64,000 nucleotides of DNA from Heloderma charlesbogerti (taxonomy: Eukaryota > Chordata > Lepidosauria > Squamata > Helodermatidae), in NCBI GenBank assembly GCA_026122225.1, contig JANEZZ010003061.1:4712001-4776000 (forward strand). Reading direction: 5' to 3'. A program made the position numbers and the translations under genes. Numbering within the stretch: the stretch's first letter is position 1; each line of letters begins with the position of its first letter. Shown here one piece after another: positions 10,461 to 21,455 of this stretch. The notes beneath the pieces were generated by a model. It saw only the letters and a list, made by a program, of their open reading frames with translations. It searched no databases and was not told the DNA's origin.

Positions 10461-10863
10461 TAGGGATGCATGAGAATTTCCTTTTTGCTAGCAAAACATG
10501 TGAACACACCCTGTTCAAAGGTCTGAACACAAGTGGAAACACACGTCTGCCGAAAATGTTCGCAAATCGCCAGACATGATTTGCACAAATTTTCCAGTTT
10601 TCTTTTGTGCAAATTTCCCATGTAGACTGAATCAGCCTACTTTAAACTATGGAGGACAGTTGCGCAAATAAGGAAATTTGCACACAGTTGGGGGAAGTTG
10701 TGCAAATTTCAGGTTTGATTGCTACTCAATTTGCACAATTTTCCCATCCGCGCAAAGCAAGCAGCGATCGCAAATGCAGACAAGAATTGGGTGCGAGACG
10801 AGCACCAAGCCAATGTTCGGAGAATCCTAGCAATCTTGAACATTGCCCATTTGCCCATCCCTA
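10461..10863. mobile_element. Short hAT element (family C), 403 bp
   Basis: It starts TAGGGATGCATGAGAATTTC and ends TTTGCCCATCCCTA. TGAATTAC stands before and TGAATCAC after (7 of 8). The interior is rich in TTTGCACAAATT and TTGTGCAAATTT inverted pairs. No other copy in the window. It is non-autonomous. Confidence 0.88.
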
Positions 10864-10982
10864 TGAATCACATGAGGTAGGCATTGTAACAGAGAAGGCC
10901 CTGCTCCTCACTCTCACAGACTTTGTGTGGCTAAGACTGCAGTCATATATACCCCCTTCCAGGGAGTAAGCCCCACTGAATG

Positions 10983-11106
10983 CATGTTCCATCGTTTACA
11001 ATGCAAGGCGATATACATCTACTTGGAAGTAAGTACCATTGAATTCAGTGGGGCTTACTTCCAAGTAGACACATATCAGCTTGCACTGTAAATGATGGAA
11101 CATGAA
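10983..11106. repeat. Long palindrome, MITE-like, about 124 bp
   Basis: CATGTTCCATCGTTTACAAT at the left pairs with ATGATGGAACATG at the right, with GTAAGTACCATTGAATTCAG near the centre. Each arm is about 60 bp with a few mismatches. Similar half-units (GTAAGCCCCACTGAATG, TTACTTCTGAGG) recur at 10960, 33745 and 36040. It is a common fold-back unit. Confidence 0.7.
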
Positions 11107-12520
11107 GCCAGGCCTCTGTGGCAGCCCTTTACCAATGACAGCTCTCTCGAGGCACAACAGTTTCCCACTTGCAAGGTGCTTTTAGCGTTGCCCAGGTGGC
11201 TACTCAGACATCTTGCATGGCCTGTCTGTCTCCAGTAAAATGCTTTCCATCAACAGGGGCCGGAGTACTCCTCCTTGCACTCCAGCTTGGCTGGAGATAT
11301 TTCATTTGTGCTGTCGAAGTAGCTTCCCCCTCCCTCCTGCTGCCTCTTTAAACCTTTCCCCACGCATCGTACAGTGTGCGACAGACCGCTGCAATAGTGC
11401 CGTGAAGTCATTAGCATATATTTGTATTTCAGTACAGCTGCTCAGCTTAGAGAACCCACGTGGCTCCACTGATCACTAAATCGACTGTGTAAGTGTAAGG
11501 AAGTCCTTGGGACTGGTTGTGGCCTATTTTTTTGTTTTTGTTTTATTTATTGTAATTCATTTAAAATTAACATAAACACTGAAAGATTTAGGACTCTGCA
11601 GCATCCAAAAGCCTCTGGCATTTTATGCAAGCTGGCACCTTCAATCTGAACCACTTCAAGAGTGATAACAGTTGCTTTGAAATTGACACGGTTCATGCAG
11701 AAGCTGGTCTTCAAAGAGAAGAACCACCATTAAAAAATAAATGAATCCCACAATCCCTGCTTGTATTCCAAGCTCATGGCACGTGTACTTCCTGCAAAGA
11801 ATGCACTGTGCAGTTATTTTGTACTTAATAAAATTAACATTAGCTACAGATAATAGGATTTGAGGTGACATTTCAAGCAAGGGTTCTTTGCTGCAGTTGA
11901 AAAGGAGACCATGGAAGCAGAAGCCGAAGCCGAAGCCGAAGCTGAAGCCGAAGAAGAAGAAGAAGAAAAGAGAGCAAAATTTTGATCCTATTTTAGATCC
12001 CTAGCATGATTTTATTAGTTTCCTAAACCAAGCTCGGCTCACTAGACGAAGGAGATATCCAGAACAAGAGACAACCAGAAAGAATAGACTGCTTATTTCA
12101 CATAACCTTTCCCTGAAGTGCCCATATGTTATGGCTGCGGCATGCTGACACAGGACATCTACTTGTGCTTATTTACTTACATCAGCTTGGAAGAGGGATA
12201 ATTCGTCAAAAAGGTGAAAAGAAAAAGAAAGAAAATGCAGAACTGCATGAGATGCATTTCCTCCCCACAAGCAACCTGGAGAGTAAAACCCTATCTGAGC
12301 AATTTATCATCAGGAATTATTCATCCATCGTTATGTCATAGAAATTCAAAAGTAAGAATTGGGCATTCTGCACCCACGGAAATGTGTATTGGGAAATACC
12401 ATTAACAGCATCATAGTGAGGATTAAATTTTTCCTTTCATCCTCCCCTCCCCCTCCCCCTCCCTGTCTCTGCAACATAGCTAAGTAATATCTGCAATCAG
12501 AATAATATTGTCTGACTTAC
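11107..12520. other. Intron next to MTUS2 exon, with (GAAGCC)n tract
   Basis: A GAAGCC/GAAGAA microsatellite lies at about 11916-11968. The rest is not assigned. The minus-strand 5' splice site of the exon at 12521-12727 begins at 12520 (GTAAGT). No further MTUS2 exon was found below this point, although short exons could be missed by eye. Confidence 0.5.
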
Positions 12521-12727
12521 GGTTGGCTGTCCTGCTTTGATCACTCTGGATGCTGTCATTGGATTGGTTGCTTGAGATTGAGGAGACACTCGAGCTCCGG
12601 ACAAAACCAAATGCTGCCAGTTTAGCGGCAGGCAATCGCGAATAACCAGGAGGGCGCAGTCCAGATTGACATGGTTTTGGAAGATTTGACTTTGTAGCAT
12701 TTGGATTAGGGCCTTTTTTAATATCAA
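12521..12727 (-). CDS. MTUS2: MTUS2 coding exon, 207 bp (third coding exon here)
   Basis: A TTTTTTTTTTCAG acceptor on the minus strand precedes 12727, and the donor CC|GTAAGT follows 12521. The exon begins in phase 1 and completes a serine/valine junction with the previous exon (TCA G|TT). It encodes [13 protein letters not shown], then [20 protein letters not shown], then [20 protein letters not shown] and ends at TAN plus the first base of an arginine codon. It also ends in phase 1. The [20 protein letters not shown] block is a hallmark of MTUS2. The serine-rich stretch after it is typical of the disordered, basic region that targets microtubule plus ends. The three bases upstream and the polypyrimidine tract make the 3' splice site strong. 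No stop or shift is seen. Confidence 0.93.
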
Positions 12728-13912
12728 CTGAAAAAAAAAAAATAAAAAATGTTATAAGAAACATTTCAAAATGTGGGTATGTCATAGGAGGATGGCAGGA
12801 AAAAAAAAACAAGAATTGCTTATCGAAAATGAGCAGTCTTTAGATCTAAATGGGGTAATTTTCTCTTGGCCTTTTCCAAAAGGGGATTGTGGTAGAACTG
12901 CCCCATGGTTGTATTAATCTGAACACAGTGTTAAAGGTTTATAGCTTCTCCATACACTGTAGGTTGCCTGGTGGGTGGGTGAGTGGCTGAGTGCCTGGGG
13001 GCGTGTGATTGGTCAGTGAGAATGCTGATGGGAGGGGGAATTAGAGTGAATTAGAGTGAGTTAAGAGAGGCAGTTGGATGACAGAAGAGAGATGAGGAGG
13101 GTGAGAGGGATTTGATTAAATATCTCCTGGGGATAAGGAGAGGTGGTTAGTGGTTTTAGGCCTTACTTTAGCATACGGTTAGGTTAAGAGAAGTCTTCTT
13201 TTGACGTTCAGTCTGTATAATAATCTAAATAAATTATTTTGAGCCTTTTACATCGAGTCTGTACTGAAGTCTTCATCACGCTACTTAACCTAGGGAGAAG
13301 TTTAAAAAGGGCACAACTCTCACACACAAATATATGCCAGGAGTATAAGAAAGGCGGTAAAAGGCAGAAACCTGAGGTGGGTGGGAATAGCCTGCCTAGG
13401 TGGAAGCAAAGATGAACCACCCCCACCCTGTCTTGAGGGACCGAAGGCTTGGGGCTCCTTCACACGGAGCTTTTATCCTGCTAAAGGATTTTAGATTGCT
13501 GACTCACAGAAGTTTGCGGGTCCTTTTCATGATGTCGTTAACCTCCAGGGCACATCCAGAGGTATTTCCTGGTTTTTCCGTCTCAGACAGATCTTGAACT
13601 AATGAACCATTTTTTAAACTCAGAATGTAACACAATTAAAACAGCCACTAGATGGCACTGTTTTATTGAAGTCTATGGAACACTGAAAATTAAAAGCTTC
13701 CCCTCTCAGCAATCACATGGTCGTTGTCTGGGAGCCAGCAATAAATGCAGAAAGGCTCTAGAACAGGAGGATGGCAGGGGTTTTCTTTAGTGTAAAGGCA
13801 GCCTAGGTGAAGAGGGGAGGGGATTTTGTCAGAGGGATCATTAAAAAAAAACCCTCTAGTGGATTAAAAAAAATGTAAATCAACTGTACTTGTGAAATTA
13901 AATTTTTTAGCA
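12728..13912. other. Unassigned intron sequence; possible old LTR remnant
   Basis: The stretch 12955-13300 ends in AATAAATTATTTTGAGCC, then CATCGAGTCTGTACTG, which has the look of an LTR end with a polyadenylation signal. No paired end or target duplication was found, so I do not call it. Nothing else recognised. Confidence 0.35.
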
Positions 13913-14232
13913 CAGGGGTGCAAAACCTCAGGCATGGGGGCCCAATACAGCCCTCTAAAGTTCCTCCAAAGGCCCCACCCCTTTCCCCCAACCATCAACT
14001 GTTTGATGGTTTCCTGGCCTTTGCGCAATTCCCTTCCCCACCCCATTCTAAAAGGATGGAATGATTCTCCTCAAGCCTTAATTACTGGCAGTAGGAGCTT
14101 GAAGCTACAATATGCTGGCATTTCTGGAATTTTGACCCCGCCCCCTTCAGCCTTTGGCCTTGCCCACCATTGGAATGCAGCTTCTCCAAAAAGTAATTTA
14201 GCCCTTGAGCTGAGAGAGGTTCAACACCCCTG
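13913..14232. mobile_element. Charlie-like hAT element, 320 bp
   Basis: It starts CAGGGGTGCAAAACCTC and ends GAGGTTCAACACCCCTG, so the ends are inverted repeats of CAGGGGTG. TTTTAGCA stands before and CTTGAGCA after (6 of 8). The interior matches 5700-5967 and 825-1012. The ends and the 8-bp duplication fit Charlie-type hAT. No coding frame. Confidence 0.8.
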
Positions 14233-14319
14233 CTTGAGCATAATGCTACACACACTTTCAAAATCTGCTAGAAATATATGCTCTTGTTCTATAAGGGACT
14301 CCGAGTCCTTTTCAATGTT

Positions 14320-14610
14320 AGGACAGCTAGGCTGGTGAGGACTAGCCACTTTGTCTGTGGTGGCTCCCATTCTGTGGAATTCCCTCCCTAGTGACCTCCA
14401 CCAAGCCCCCTCTTTGATGAGCTTCTGACAGGCTTTAAAAACCTGGCTGTTCAGGTGGGCATTTGGGGTGGGTTAGGGTTTTTTAGAGCAGTGTTGTTTT
14501 CTTACGTTGATTATGTAAATTTGTTGTATTTCGTATTGTTATTAATATTGTATGCCACCTGGAGTGGCCGGATAGCTGGCCAGATGGGTGGCAAACAAAC
14601 AAATGTTTTA
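14320..14610 (+). mobile_element. LINE 3' region with degenerate tail
   Basis: GGACAGCTAGGCTGGTGAGG through GTGGAATTCCCTCCCTAGTG to GGGTGGGTTAGGGTTTTTTA and CCACCTGGAGTGGCCGGATA. The last part recurs at 52505-52640 beside the large MTUS2 exon. It is the 3' end of a LINE of the type that leaves an amino-acid-like tail with no open frame. Confidence 0.6.
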
Positions 14611-14984
14611 CATTCTACATTAGCGAAATAGAAAAGTACGGATAAGCAAATAGGTTGCAGAGCTGTCAACATATGCCCTGCAAGGGCTTTGATCTAATTC
14701 ACCAGGGCTCTGCTTATGTTATCTCAGCTTTCATTTTAAAAAAATAAGTTGTTTCTAATTGTCATTGTTCCAGAGACAAATGTGAATGTATAAGATAAAC
14801 AAGGTATAAAAATTCCAGCATCAGTATAACTATATATCCTTAATATGAATCATGCTTATTATTAATCATGGGGCTGTGGGTGGTTAGGTTAATGCAAACA
14901 TTGAACTGGTATGTGTCAGCTGTGAAAAAGGCAAATTCCATGTTAGCCATCATTAGGAAAAGGATAAAAAATAAAACAGCCAAT

Positions 14985-15191
14985 ATTTAATGCCCTGATA
15001 CAACTCTATGGTGCAACCACACTTGGAATACTGTGTACAGTTCTGATTGCCGCATCTCAACCAGGATATTGCAGAGGTGGGAAAGTTGCAGAGAAGGAAA
15101 ACCAAGATAATCAGGAGAATAGAGCCAGCCACATGCTACACGGAAGTGTTACAGTGTTTGGAACTGTTTAGTTTAGAAAAAAGGTGAGTAA
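14985..15191 (+). mobile_element. CR1/L2-like LINE, first half
   Basis: The plus strand reads, with breaks, as the end of a LINE reverse transcriptase: CATGTT...GCAACCACACTTGGAATACT (PHLEYCVQF-like) and AAGTTGCAGAGAAGGAAAAC (KLQRRK-like). The copy is interrupted at 15192-15463 and resumes at 15468. Confidence 0.7.
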
Positions 15192-15463
15192 GAGAGCAAT
15201 CCTATGGCCGCTAGACAGTGTCTAGACAGCCATAGGATTTTTCAGTTTCTGGGAACTGAGCTCGGAGCCAGCTCAGAGCCCCTCCCAGGGGCAGGGAGGG
15301 GAGGGCATAAGTGTTGTTACGACACTTCCTATGTGCCGTACGGCCTCCCTGAGTCCCGCTCTGAGGTCCCCAGATAGATAGCCAAAATCAGCTGTTGTCT
15401 TGCATTGGATAGTCGGACGCCTCTGAGTTTGGAGGTGTCCGACTATCCCAGTAGAGCTGCGCC
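15192..15463. mobile_element. TTAA-type short DNA element, 272 bp
   Basis: It starts GAGAGCAATCCTATGGCC and ends, in reverse complement, GGCGCAGCTCTACTGGGATA. TTAA follows at 15464-15467, GTAA precedes. A related element at 39421-39851 has GGGTGCAATCCTATGGGGAT at its start. The TTAA site suggests a piggyBac-like origin. It lies inside a LINE that continues on both sides. Confidence 0.6.
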
Positions 15464-15467
15464 TTAA

Positions 15468-15915
15468 GTGGAGGACATGATAGAGGTGTATAAAATTATG
15501 CATGGGGCAGAGAAAATAGATAGGGATATTTTTTTCTCCCTCTCTCATAAAACTAAAACCCAATGGGGTCATGAAGCTCATTGGTTAGAAATTCAGGACA
15601 GATAAAAGGAAATACTTTTCCACACAGCACAGAGTTCAAGTATGGAATTCACAAGTTAGAGGTCTTTAAAAAGGATGACACAAATTCATGGAGAATAAGG
15701 ATACCAATGGCTACTAGCCATGATATCCACATCCAGGATCAGAGGCAGCAAGCCTCCAAATACCAGTTGGCAGGGAATGGCAGTAGGAAAGGGCTATTGC
15801 CCTCTGTCCTCCTTGGGGGCTTCCCATGGGAATCTGGTTGGCCACTGTGGGAAACAGGATGCTAGGCTAGATGGACTTTTGGTACGATCCAACAGGGCTC
15901 TTCTGATGTTCTTAA
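15468..15915 (+). mobile_element. CR1/L2-like LINE, 3' half
   Basis: The text continues as AGGACATGATAGAGGTGTAT, TTCACAAGTTAGAGGTCTTT, GGCTAGATGGACTTTTGG and CAACAGGGCTCTTCTGATGT. This is the usual 3' end of an amniote L2/CR1-type LINE. Similar tails recur at 53418-53560 and 61600-61680. Confidence 0.75.
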
Positions 15916-16020
15916 TCATGAAACATAAAAGGTCTTACAATAACTTTAACTGGTTTTGTAGGGTTTTCCATTTTTGTTTAAGCATAGCTAAGAAAAATTC
16001 ATGTGGGTGGCTACTAATAT

Positions 16021-16546
16021 TAGGGATGGATGGACTCACCTCCGTCAGCTCTTCCACCTGTCTGTCAAACCCCTGCCAGCAAACCCACCACCCCTGCTCA
16101 CCGTGCCACATGAGCTGCCACATGGTCCATGGGCACCCAGTGAGCGCCCATTCCCTCAGCGAGCTGCCATTTTTTCACAAAATGGTGGCTCAGGTGTTTC
16201 TGTAAATGTAAGGTTGTGTAAATGACAGTTGTAAAGGGGCCATTTATGCAATATTACAGGCATGAACAGAACATTTAAACCTGTAACTTTGGGTAAATAG
16301 CCCCTTCATGTCTGCCATTAACGTGAGGTTACATATATGGAAAAATCTGAGCCACCATTTATTTATTTTTTTGCAAAATGGCAGCTCACTGAGGGAACAG
16401 ACAGCCACCTGGCACTCATAGACCACACAGCAGCTTGGCCAGCAGGTCCAGTAAGTGCAGTGGCTCAGCAAGTGGGGTCCAGGAGGTTGAACGGGGGGGA
16501 AGTCTGCCAGACTCCACCTCCCTCTCAGACTCCTGCAACATCCCTA
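16021..16546. mobile_element. Short hAT element (family D), 526 bp
   Basis: It starts TAGGGATGGATGGACTCACC and ends CTGCAACATCCCTA. ACTAATAT is duplicated exactly at 16013-16020 and 16547-16554. It shares the TGGACTCACC/TGAACTCACC start with 17251-17843 and 26158-27439. The interior holds the inverted pair 16138-16260 and 16300-16420 (GCGCCCATTCCCTCAGCGAG against CACTGAGGGAACAGACAGC). Donor-like GAGGTGAGT points outward at the left end. Confidence 0.9.
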
Positions 16547-16725
16547 ACTAATATACGTACATGAAGTTGAACCTGTGCTCCCCAGTTCTATAAATGGCTG
16601 CTCTGGGGGGGGGGGAGGCACATTGCAACCCTACTCGTAGGACCTTTCCCCTCTAGCACCCCCTTCTCCCCTTAGCTATGGAGGGGAGAAGGTTGAGCAG
16701 TCAATCCTGATTCTTCTTTCCCTAC

Positions 16726-17160
16726 CTTTGCTCGAGGCTGGCCATGTGTCCTCTTTGAAGGCCTGCCAGAGGGCTTCGCTTTATTTTGAAGATGTCCTTT
16801 ATTGGAAGGGCTGTCTAGTTCAAGTCTGGTTTAAAGGTAAGGACCCCTAAGAAGGAAGATCTGGGCCATGAACACAAGGCCCACACTATGCTCTTTCGCT
16901 CTCAATCTTCCACGCAAAGGTGAGATGTACTGTATCTCTATTTAAATTGCACTACTTCCTAAATTTGCATGTATACATATACATTCTTAGACATTTTACC
17001 TTAAGACTGGCTGCATCCACAGTGGATCCATAACCTGCTTGTTGCTTTGTTGTTGTGCCGCTTTACACGAACCTATACATATACATTAGCACAGGAAAAT
17101 TTTACGCAAATCTAGCCCCCCCCCTTTTTTGTTGATTCATAAGTGGCCACCCTAGTTTGG
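16726..17160. mobile_element. Unclassified repeat R390, copy 2
   Basis: TGTCCTCTTTGAAGGCC and the run TAAATTTGCATGTATACATA, followed by AATTTTACGCAAATC and TAAGTGGCCACCCTAG, follow the same order as the copies at 7424 and 38200. The end AGTGGCCACCCTA is kept. No frame. Confidence 0.55.
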
Positions 17161-17250
17161 TTTCTCTGTGCCCTACCAAGATATGGGGCTCCCAACTCCC
17201 CCTTAAAATATTGTGAGGCTTATAACAAATGTTGCCTGAGGCCTCCAGGC

Positions 17251-17843
17251 TAGGGTTGTATGAACTCACCTGAGTCCGCCCTGCGACCCGCTCGCCAGAA
17301 CCCTGCCCACTGCCAGACCTGACTCACGCTGGGACACGAGCCGGCTGGTGGTTCGTAGGGGCCCAGCGAGCGCTGTCATTGCTGCCACCGCAAGCAACTG
17401 TGTCCCTCTCTGCCGAGCACCGGCAGAGAGGGGCGCAGTTGCTCTCGGCAGCAGGATGGGAAGCAAGAGGGAAGAGCTGCTTCCCTCTTGCTTCCCATCC
17501 TGCCGTCTCCACTGCCGCCTAGAGCAACTGCGCTTCTCTCTGCTGAGCACCAGCAGAGAGGGGTGCAGTAGCTCTTGGTGGCAGCGGCACAGTGGGAGGA
17601 GAGGGAAGCGCTGCCATTGCCCAAAGCAACTGCGCCCCTCTCTGCCGAGCACCATTGGCAGAGCACCAAGCCTTGCCACCCTGCAGTTACCACTCCAGCA
17701 AGGAGCAGGGGCCGCTGCGCTTGCCTGACTCGGCATGCGCTGAGTCGGGCAAAAGCAGGACGTCACAGACTGGCATCTGGGGGGCTGAACTGGCAGGAAC
17801 CCACCGAGCTCGAGCCCCCAAATGGACGCTCATGACATCCCTA
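17251..17843. mobile_element. Short hAT element (family D) made of hairpins, 593 bp
   Basis: It starts TAGGGTTGTATGAACTCACC and ends CATGACATCCCTA. CTCCAGGC is duplicated exactly at 17243-17250 and 17844-17851. The interior is a chain of hairpins: about 17392-17445 (AGCAACTGTGTCCCTC against GAGGGGCGCAGTTGCT), about 17448-17507 (GCAGGATGGGAAGCAAGAGG and its complement, nearly perfect) and about 17521-17575. Large overlapping frames on both strands here come from the palindromic sequence and are not genes. Confidence 0.92.
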
Positions 17844-18050
17844 CTCCAGGCATCTCAAGGGACATCTGGGACTCTTCAGAGAGCACTGTTTCTACATTGC
17901 TTGGGCAAATGGCATTCCTTCTCCTTGATGCCAGAGCCTTAACTCTGCTGTCATCCCAGTTGCCAGAGTAATCCTGGTGTTGTCAGTAGCCAACCTCCTT
18001 GTGGTGCTATGGGACTAGCAATGATTAGGCCACTCATGATATGCCATCTT

Positions 18051-18601
18051 TAGGGTTGTACGGATTGCCCACCATCTGTTCCGGTGGGGAATCCGTGGGA
18101 GGGGAGGCGATCTGTTCCTCCCCCCCCGGAATCCTCTGGAGTGGCTCCACCCTGTGCGGATTCTGGGGGGGGGAACCGGCTTGGGGGCCGCTTACCTTCC
18201 CTCCTGCCAGCCAGAGTCATTCGCCTCCTCCCTGTCCCTGCCGATTGCCATGTCTTTTCTTAAAAAAAAAAAAAAGGCGATCGGCAGGACGTGCCCATAG
18301 ACTTAGATGCAAATAGAGTCATGAATCTTGCGTCTAAGTCTATGTGTCCATAGGCTTATACACAAAATTCACGGCTCTATTTTGCATCTAAGTCTATGGG
18401 CACATCCTGCCAGTCTCCTTTTTTTTTTTTTTTTTAAGAAAAGACATGGCAATCGGCAGGGACAGGGAGGACGTGAACGGCTCTGGCTGGCAAGAAGCAG
18501 CCGAGTGCCATTTCGCCTCCAGTCCTCCTGGAGTGGAGGTAAGTGGTCCCGATCTGCTGCGGATTCATTTGAATCCGCAGAGGATTTCTCTGACATCCCT
18601 A
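18051..18601. mobile_element. Short hAT element with nested fold-back, 551 bp
   Basis: It starts TAGGGTTGTACGGATTGC and ends TTCTCTGACATCCCTA. GCCATCTT is duplicated exactly at 18043-18050 and 18602-18609. About 18205-18265 and 18425-18490 are reverse complements (GCCGATTGCCATGTCTTTTC against its complement). Inside them lies a second inverted pair built on CCCATAGACTTAGATGCAAA. A donor-like GGAGGTAAGT (GT at 18539) points outward 61 bp from the right end. Confidence 0.92.
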
Positions 18602-18783
18602 GCCATCTTGGTCACCCCGTGTTTTGACAGGAATCCGAGACACTCCCAGAGTAACGATGATGAACGCTAACTGGAGCTCGCCTTAGAAAATCCAAGTGTG
18701 ACACAGATAGGATTATGCATTACAGTTGGGCTGTTGAAGCTGATATGAAATAAAATGAATATGAAAGCAAATGTTGTCCCTAC

Positions 18784-19387
18784 TAGGGATGTTAGAGAAT
18801 TCTGCCACGGATCCTAGGGGGGCCGAATTCTAGTGAATTCGGCCCCCAGAATCCATGGTGGAAAGGAGCAACCCGCCCCACCACCCCGTGAAAGCCCCCC
18901 GGAACGGAGCTTACCTGGCGTCCCCTACGCCAGGCTCCAGCCACTCCAGCCAGGCTGCTACGGACACAAATGGCATCCTAAGTAGGGGACGCCATTTGCA
19001 TCCCTATGGTAGCCTGTGATAGGCTACGTAAATATTTACGTAGCCTATCACGGCTAAAGCGGGGATGCAAATGGCGTCCCCTACGCCATTTGCATTCCCA
19101 TTTTCTCCGTGATAGGCTACATAAATATTTACGTAGCCTATGACAGCTAAAGCGGGAATGCTCAGGACGCCATTTGCGTCCCTGCTTTAGCTGGAGGCCT
19201 CACTGTGGGTTGGCCTGGCCGGCGGCTCCGCAGCCTACCTGCAGAGCGGAGCTGGCCGGGCAGGATTCCAGGGGGGAGGAACGGATTGCCTCCCCCCCCA
19301 TCGAGGATTTCGGGGGAGGGACAGAGTGCCTCCCCCCCACCGTGGATGTCCCTGGACGAAACCAGGTAAGTGTTTCGTACATCCCTA
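18784..19387. mobile_element. Hairpin-chain hAT element, 604 bp
   Basis: It starts TAGGGATGTTAGAGAATTCT and ends TTTCGTACATCCCTA. GTCCCTAC stands before and GTCCCTAT after (7 of 8). Palindromes lie at 19014-19053 and 19108-19147; the first reads GTGATAGGCTACGTAAAT and its perfect complement. Outward donor-like motifs lie at 18914 (minus strand) and 19366 (CAGGTAAGT, 21 bp from the right end). A GCCGAATTC hairpin lies near the left end. Confidence 0.93.
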
Positions 19388-20549
19388 GTCCCTATAGGAA
19401 ACTACAGTTCTTTACAGCAAATTAAGGATAGAATAGTAAAATGTAATAAAGATAATAATAATAATAATAATAATAATAATATTATACCACAAGATCTTTC
19501 TGCCTGGTATCTTTATTATTTAGAATTTCCTAACTACCTGTTCAGCAGTGGTATAATCTCCAATCTGAAGGTTTTCCAGAAAACAGTAGACAGGCTTTCA
19601 GTAGTAGTGGTTTACATACAGGATAACTTGTTTTAGGATTAGCACATAGCCTGATTTAAAGATTGCAACCTCTCACATGGCATATACGAATAACTGCCTT
19701 TCCTCACAGTGGCAAATGGCTACCCCTATAGTGGGTATAACAGTTAAGTGTCCCATTCCCCATACATCTCCCCACTTACATGGAACATCTGCACACAAGT
19801 GCTACCACACCCAAAGATCCACAGTGGCAGCATGCAGAGGCTGCATTTGACTGAAGTGATGCACGTGGTAAAGAATTTGTCAATGGAGCACCGACATGGG
19901 GCAGAATTTTTCACAGGCTGTACACTGGCCCTGAGGCAGTGGGTGGCTTGCAGTGTACAACACGCTCTGGTTAAAGGAATCCTTATTTTAATTCCACCTG
20001 CTTCATTACAGTGCCTATGCACAAACATTATGGCTCATTTAGCAGTCGGTTTCAGATCCTCTAGAGCCATTTCTACATTATACAACATTTGGTGGCTTTC
20101 TTCAAAATTCATTAGAGTTACCTGAATAGCAGTGGAGTGTTACCAGGAGCTGTTCTTCAGTAAACTTTTGCACATTCATGGGACTCCATTTCCATCTTGG
20201 TTTTAGAAGTGCCGCTGCCCTCTTTAGGTTTCAACTTTAAATATGTGACAATATTTTGTCCTGAGGGCTATAGTTTGGGTTTTTTAAGTTTAGCAGTCTT
20301 TCCATTTATTTTTTTTTACAAAGGGTATTAGAGATCCAGACAGCATTATTTTAATCTCCACCATTAATTTTAAGAGACCAGCAAAGATAAGTGGCAAGAA
20401 ATGGCCAAACAATTATTCCTGGCTCCTGAATGCCTGAAGCCAGTTACAGAAGGAAACACTGTTGTCGTTATTCAAAGATCAGTCTCTTTGGCACTTTAGC
20501 TATACCCTGTCAGAGAATATGAAAACGTTTTCAAGTTGGCTGATATTAG
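19388..20549. other. Unassigned intron sequence with (AAT)n
   Basis: An (AAT)n tract lies at about 19454-19483. No exon or element recognised in the rest. Small frames on both strands at 19744-20125 lack splice context and likeness to known proteins. Confidence 0.45.
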
Positions 20550-20939
20550 TAGGGAAGTACGGACTGTGTAAAATATGTTCTGTATGTGTTTTGACTATTA
20601 TCAGGTGCCTTTCATTCCATCACCCACCCATCGATGGAATCGGATTTTTAGAACACCCAAATTCACACAAATTCTCATTTGCACAGAAATGCACACCCTT
20701 CCCCAAAATGTGCATTTTCGTGCTTTAGCCTATGGGGAAAAATGTGCATTTTTGGCTGGATTTTTGTGTATTTTTCCATGACAAAATTTGGGCAAAATTC
20801 CAGAAGGCTAGAAAAACAGCCCACAAGTCTGTGGAATCCACCTAACGGGGAGGAAGCCAGTCTGCTGCAGAATTTGTGGGTCAGATTAATAAAAATCCAA
20901 ACTCATTTGGTTGCATTGTGGATTTCTCCGCCATTCCTA
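20550..20939. mobile_element. Short hAT element (family B), 390 bp
   Basis: It starts TAGGGAAGTACGGACTGTG and ends TTCTCCGCCATTCCTA. GATATTAG stands before and GATAGAAG after (6 of 8). It shares the GTGCATTTT tract, TCTGTGGAATCCACC block and GTGGATTTCTCCG end with the copies at 3509, 7762 and 55126. Compared with those at 3509 and 7762 it is inserted in the opposite orientation. Confidence 0.82.
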
Positions 20940-21088
20940 GATAGAAGACAGAAGTAACTCTGGAGTTATACAGACACATCTCCAAACAATCATGGAGGAT
21001 GCATTCATCATGGCACAGCAAATACATCATCAGGCAGGCATATGATAAAGGGCTAAAGTAGACATTATGATGGCAGATCTATGGAAAA

Positions 21089-21205
21089 GACCACAGCCCA
21101 GTGATATAGCCCCCGCTTTGCATGCAGAAGGTCCCAGCTTCAATCTCTAGCATCTTCAGGTAGGGCTGGGAAAGATTCCTCTTAGAGCTATATGTAAATG
21201 GTCTC
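21089..21205 (+). mobile_element. tRNA-derived SINE fragment
   Basis: CAGCCCAGTGATATAGC is a decayed box A region, followed by TTTGCATGCAGAAGGTCCCA and the box B like GCTTCAATCTC. The same SINE is better kept at 30417-30604. The unassigned stretch 21206-21455 follows it. Confidence 0.65.
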
Positions 21206-21455
21206 TCTCTCCACCCTATTTGTGGGCAAAGAAATGTGGGGGGATTTCAACAATTTTCCAGGGGGTAGGGGAAATGGGAGCCACCACAAAAAAAAAAATT
21301 GGAGAAAATTCTGCAAAGTGGCCTTCTTCTCTGGGGTGGGGGTGGTGTGAGGAAAAGAAAAACCTTAGACATTTTCTTGTGAAAATGTATCCTAGGAAAT
21401 TTCAGCTCAGCTCTACTCCTCTCTGAAACCCTGGACAGCTGCTGCCACTCAGTGT

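Noticed and set aside
12955..13300. Solo LTR with AATAAA signal
   Set aside because: The polyadenylation-like end is suggestive, but no matching inverted ends or target duplication could be found.
17266..17766. Long overlapping open frames on both strands
   Set aside because: They come from the hairpin sequence of the hAT element at 17251-17843; symmetric DNA keeps both strands open. No likeness to known proteins.
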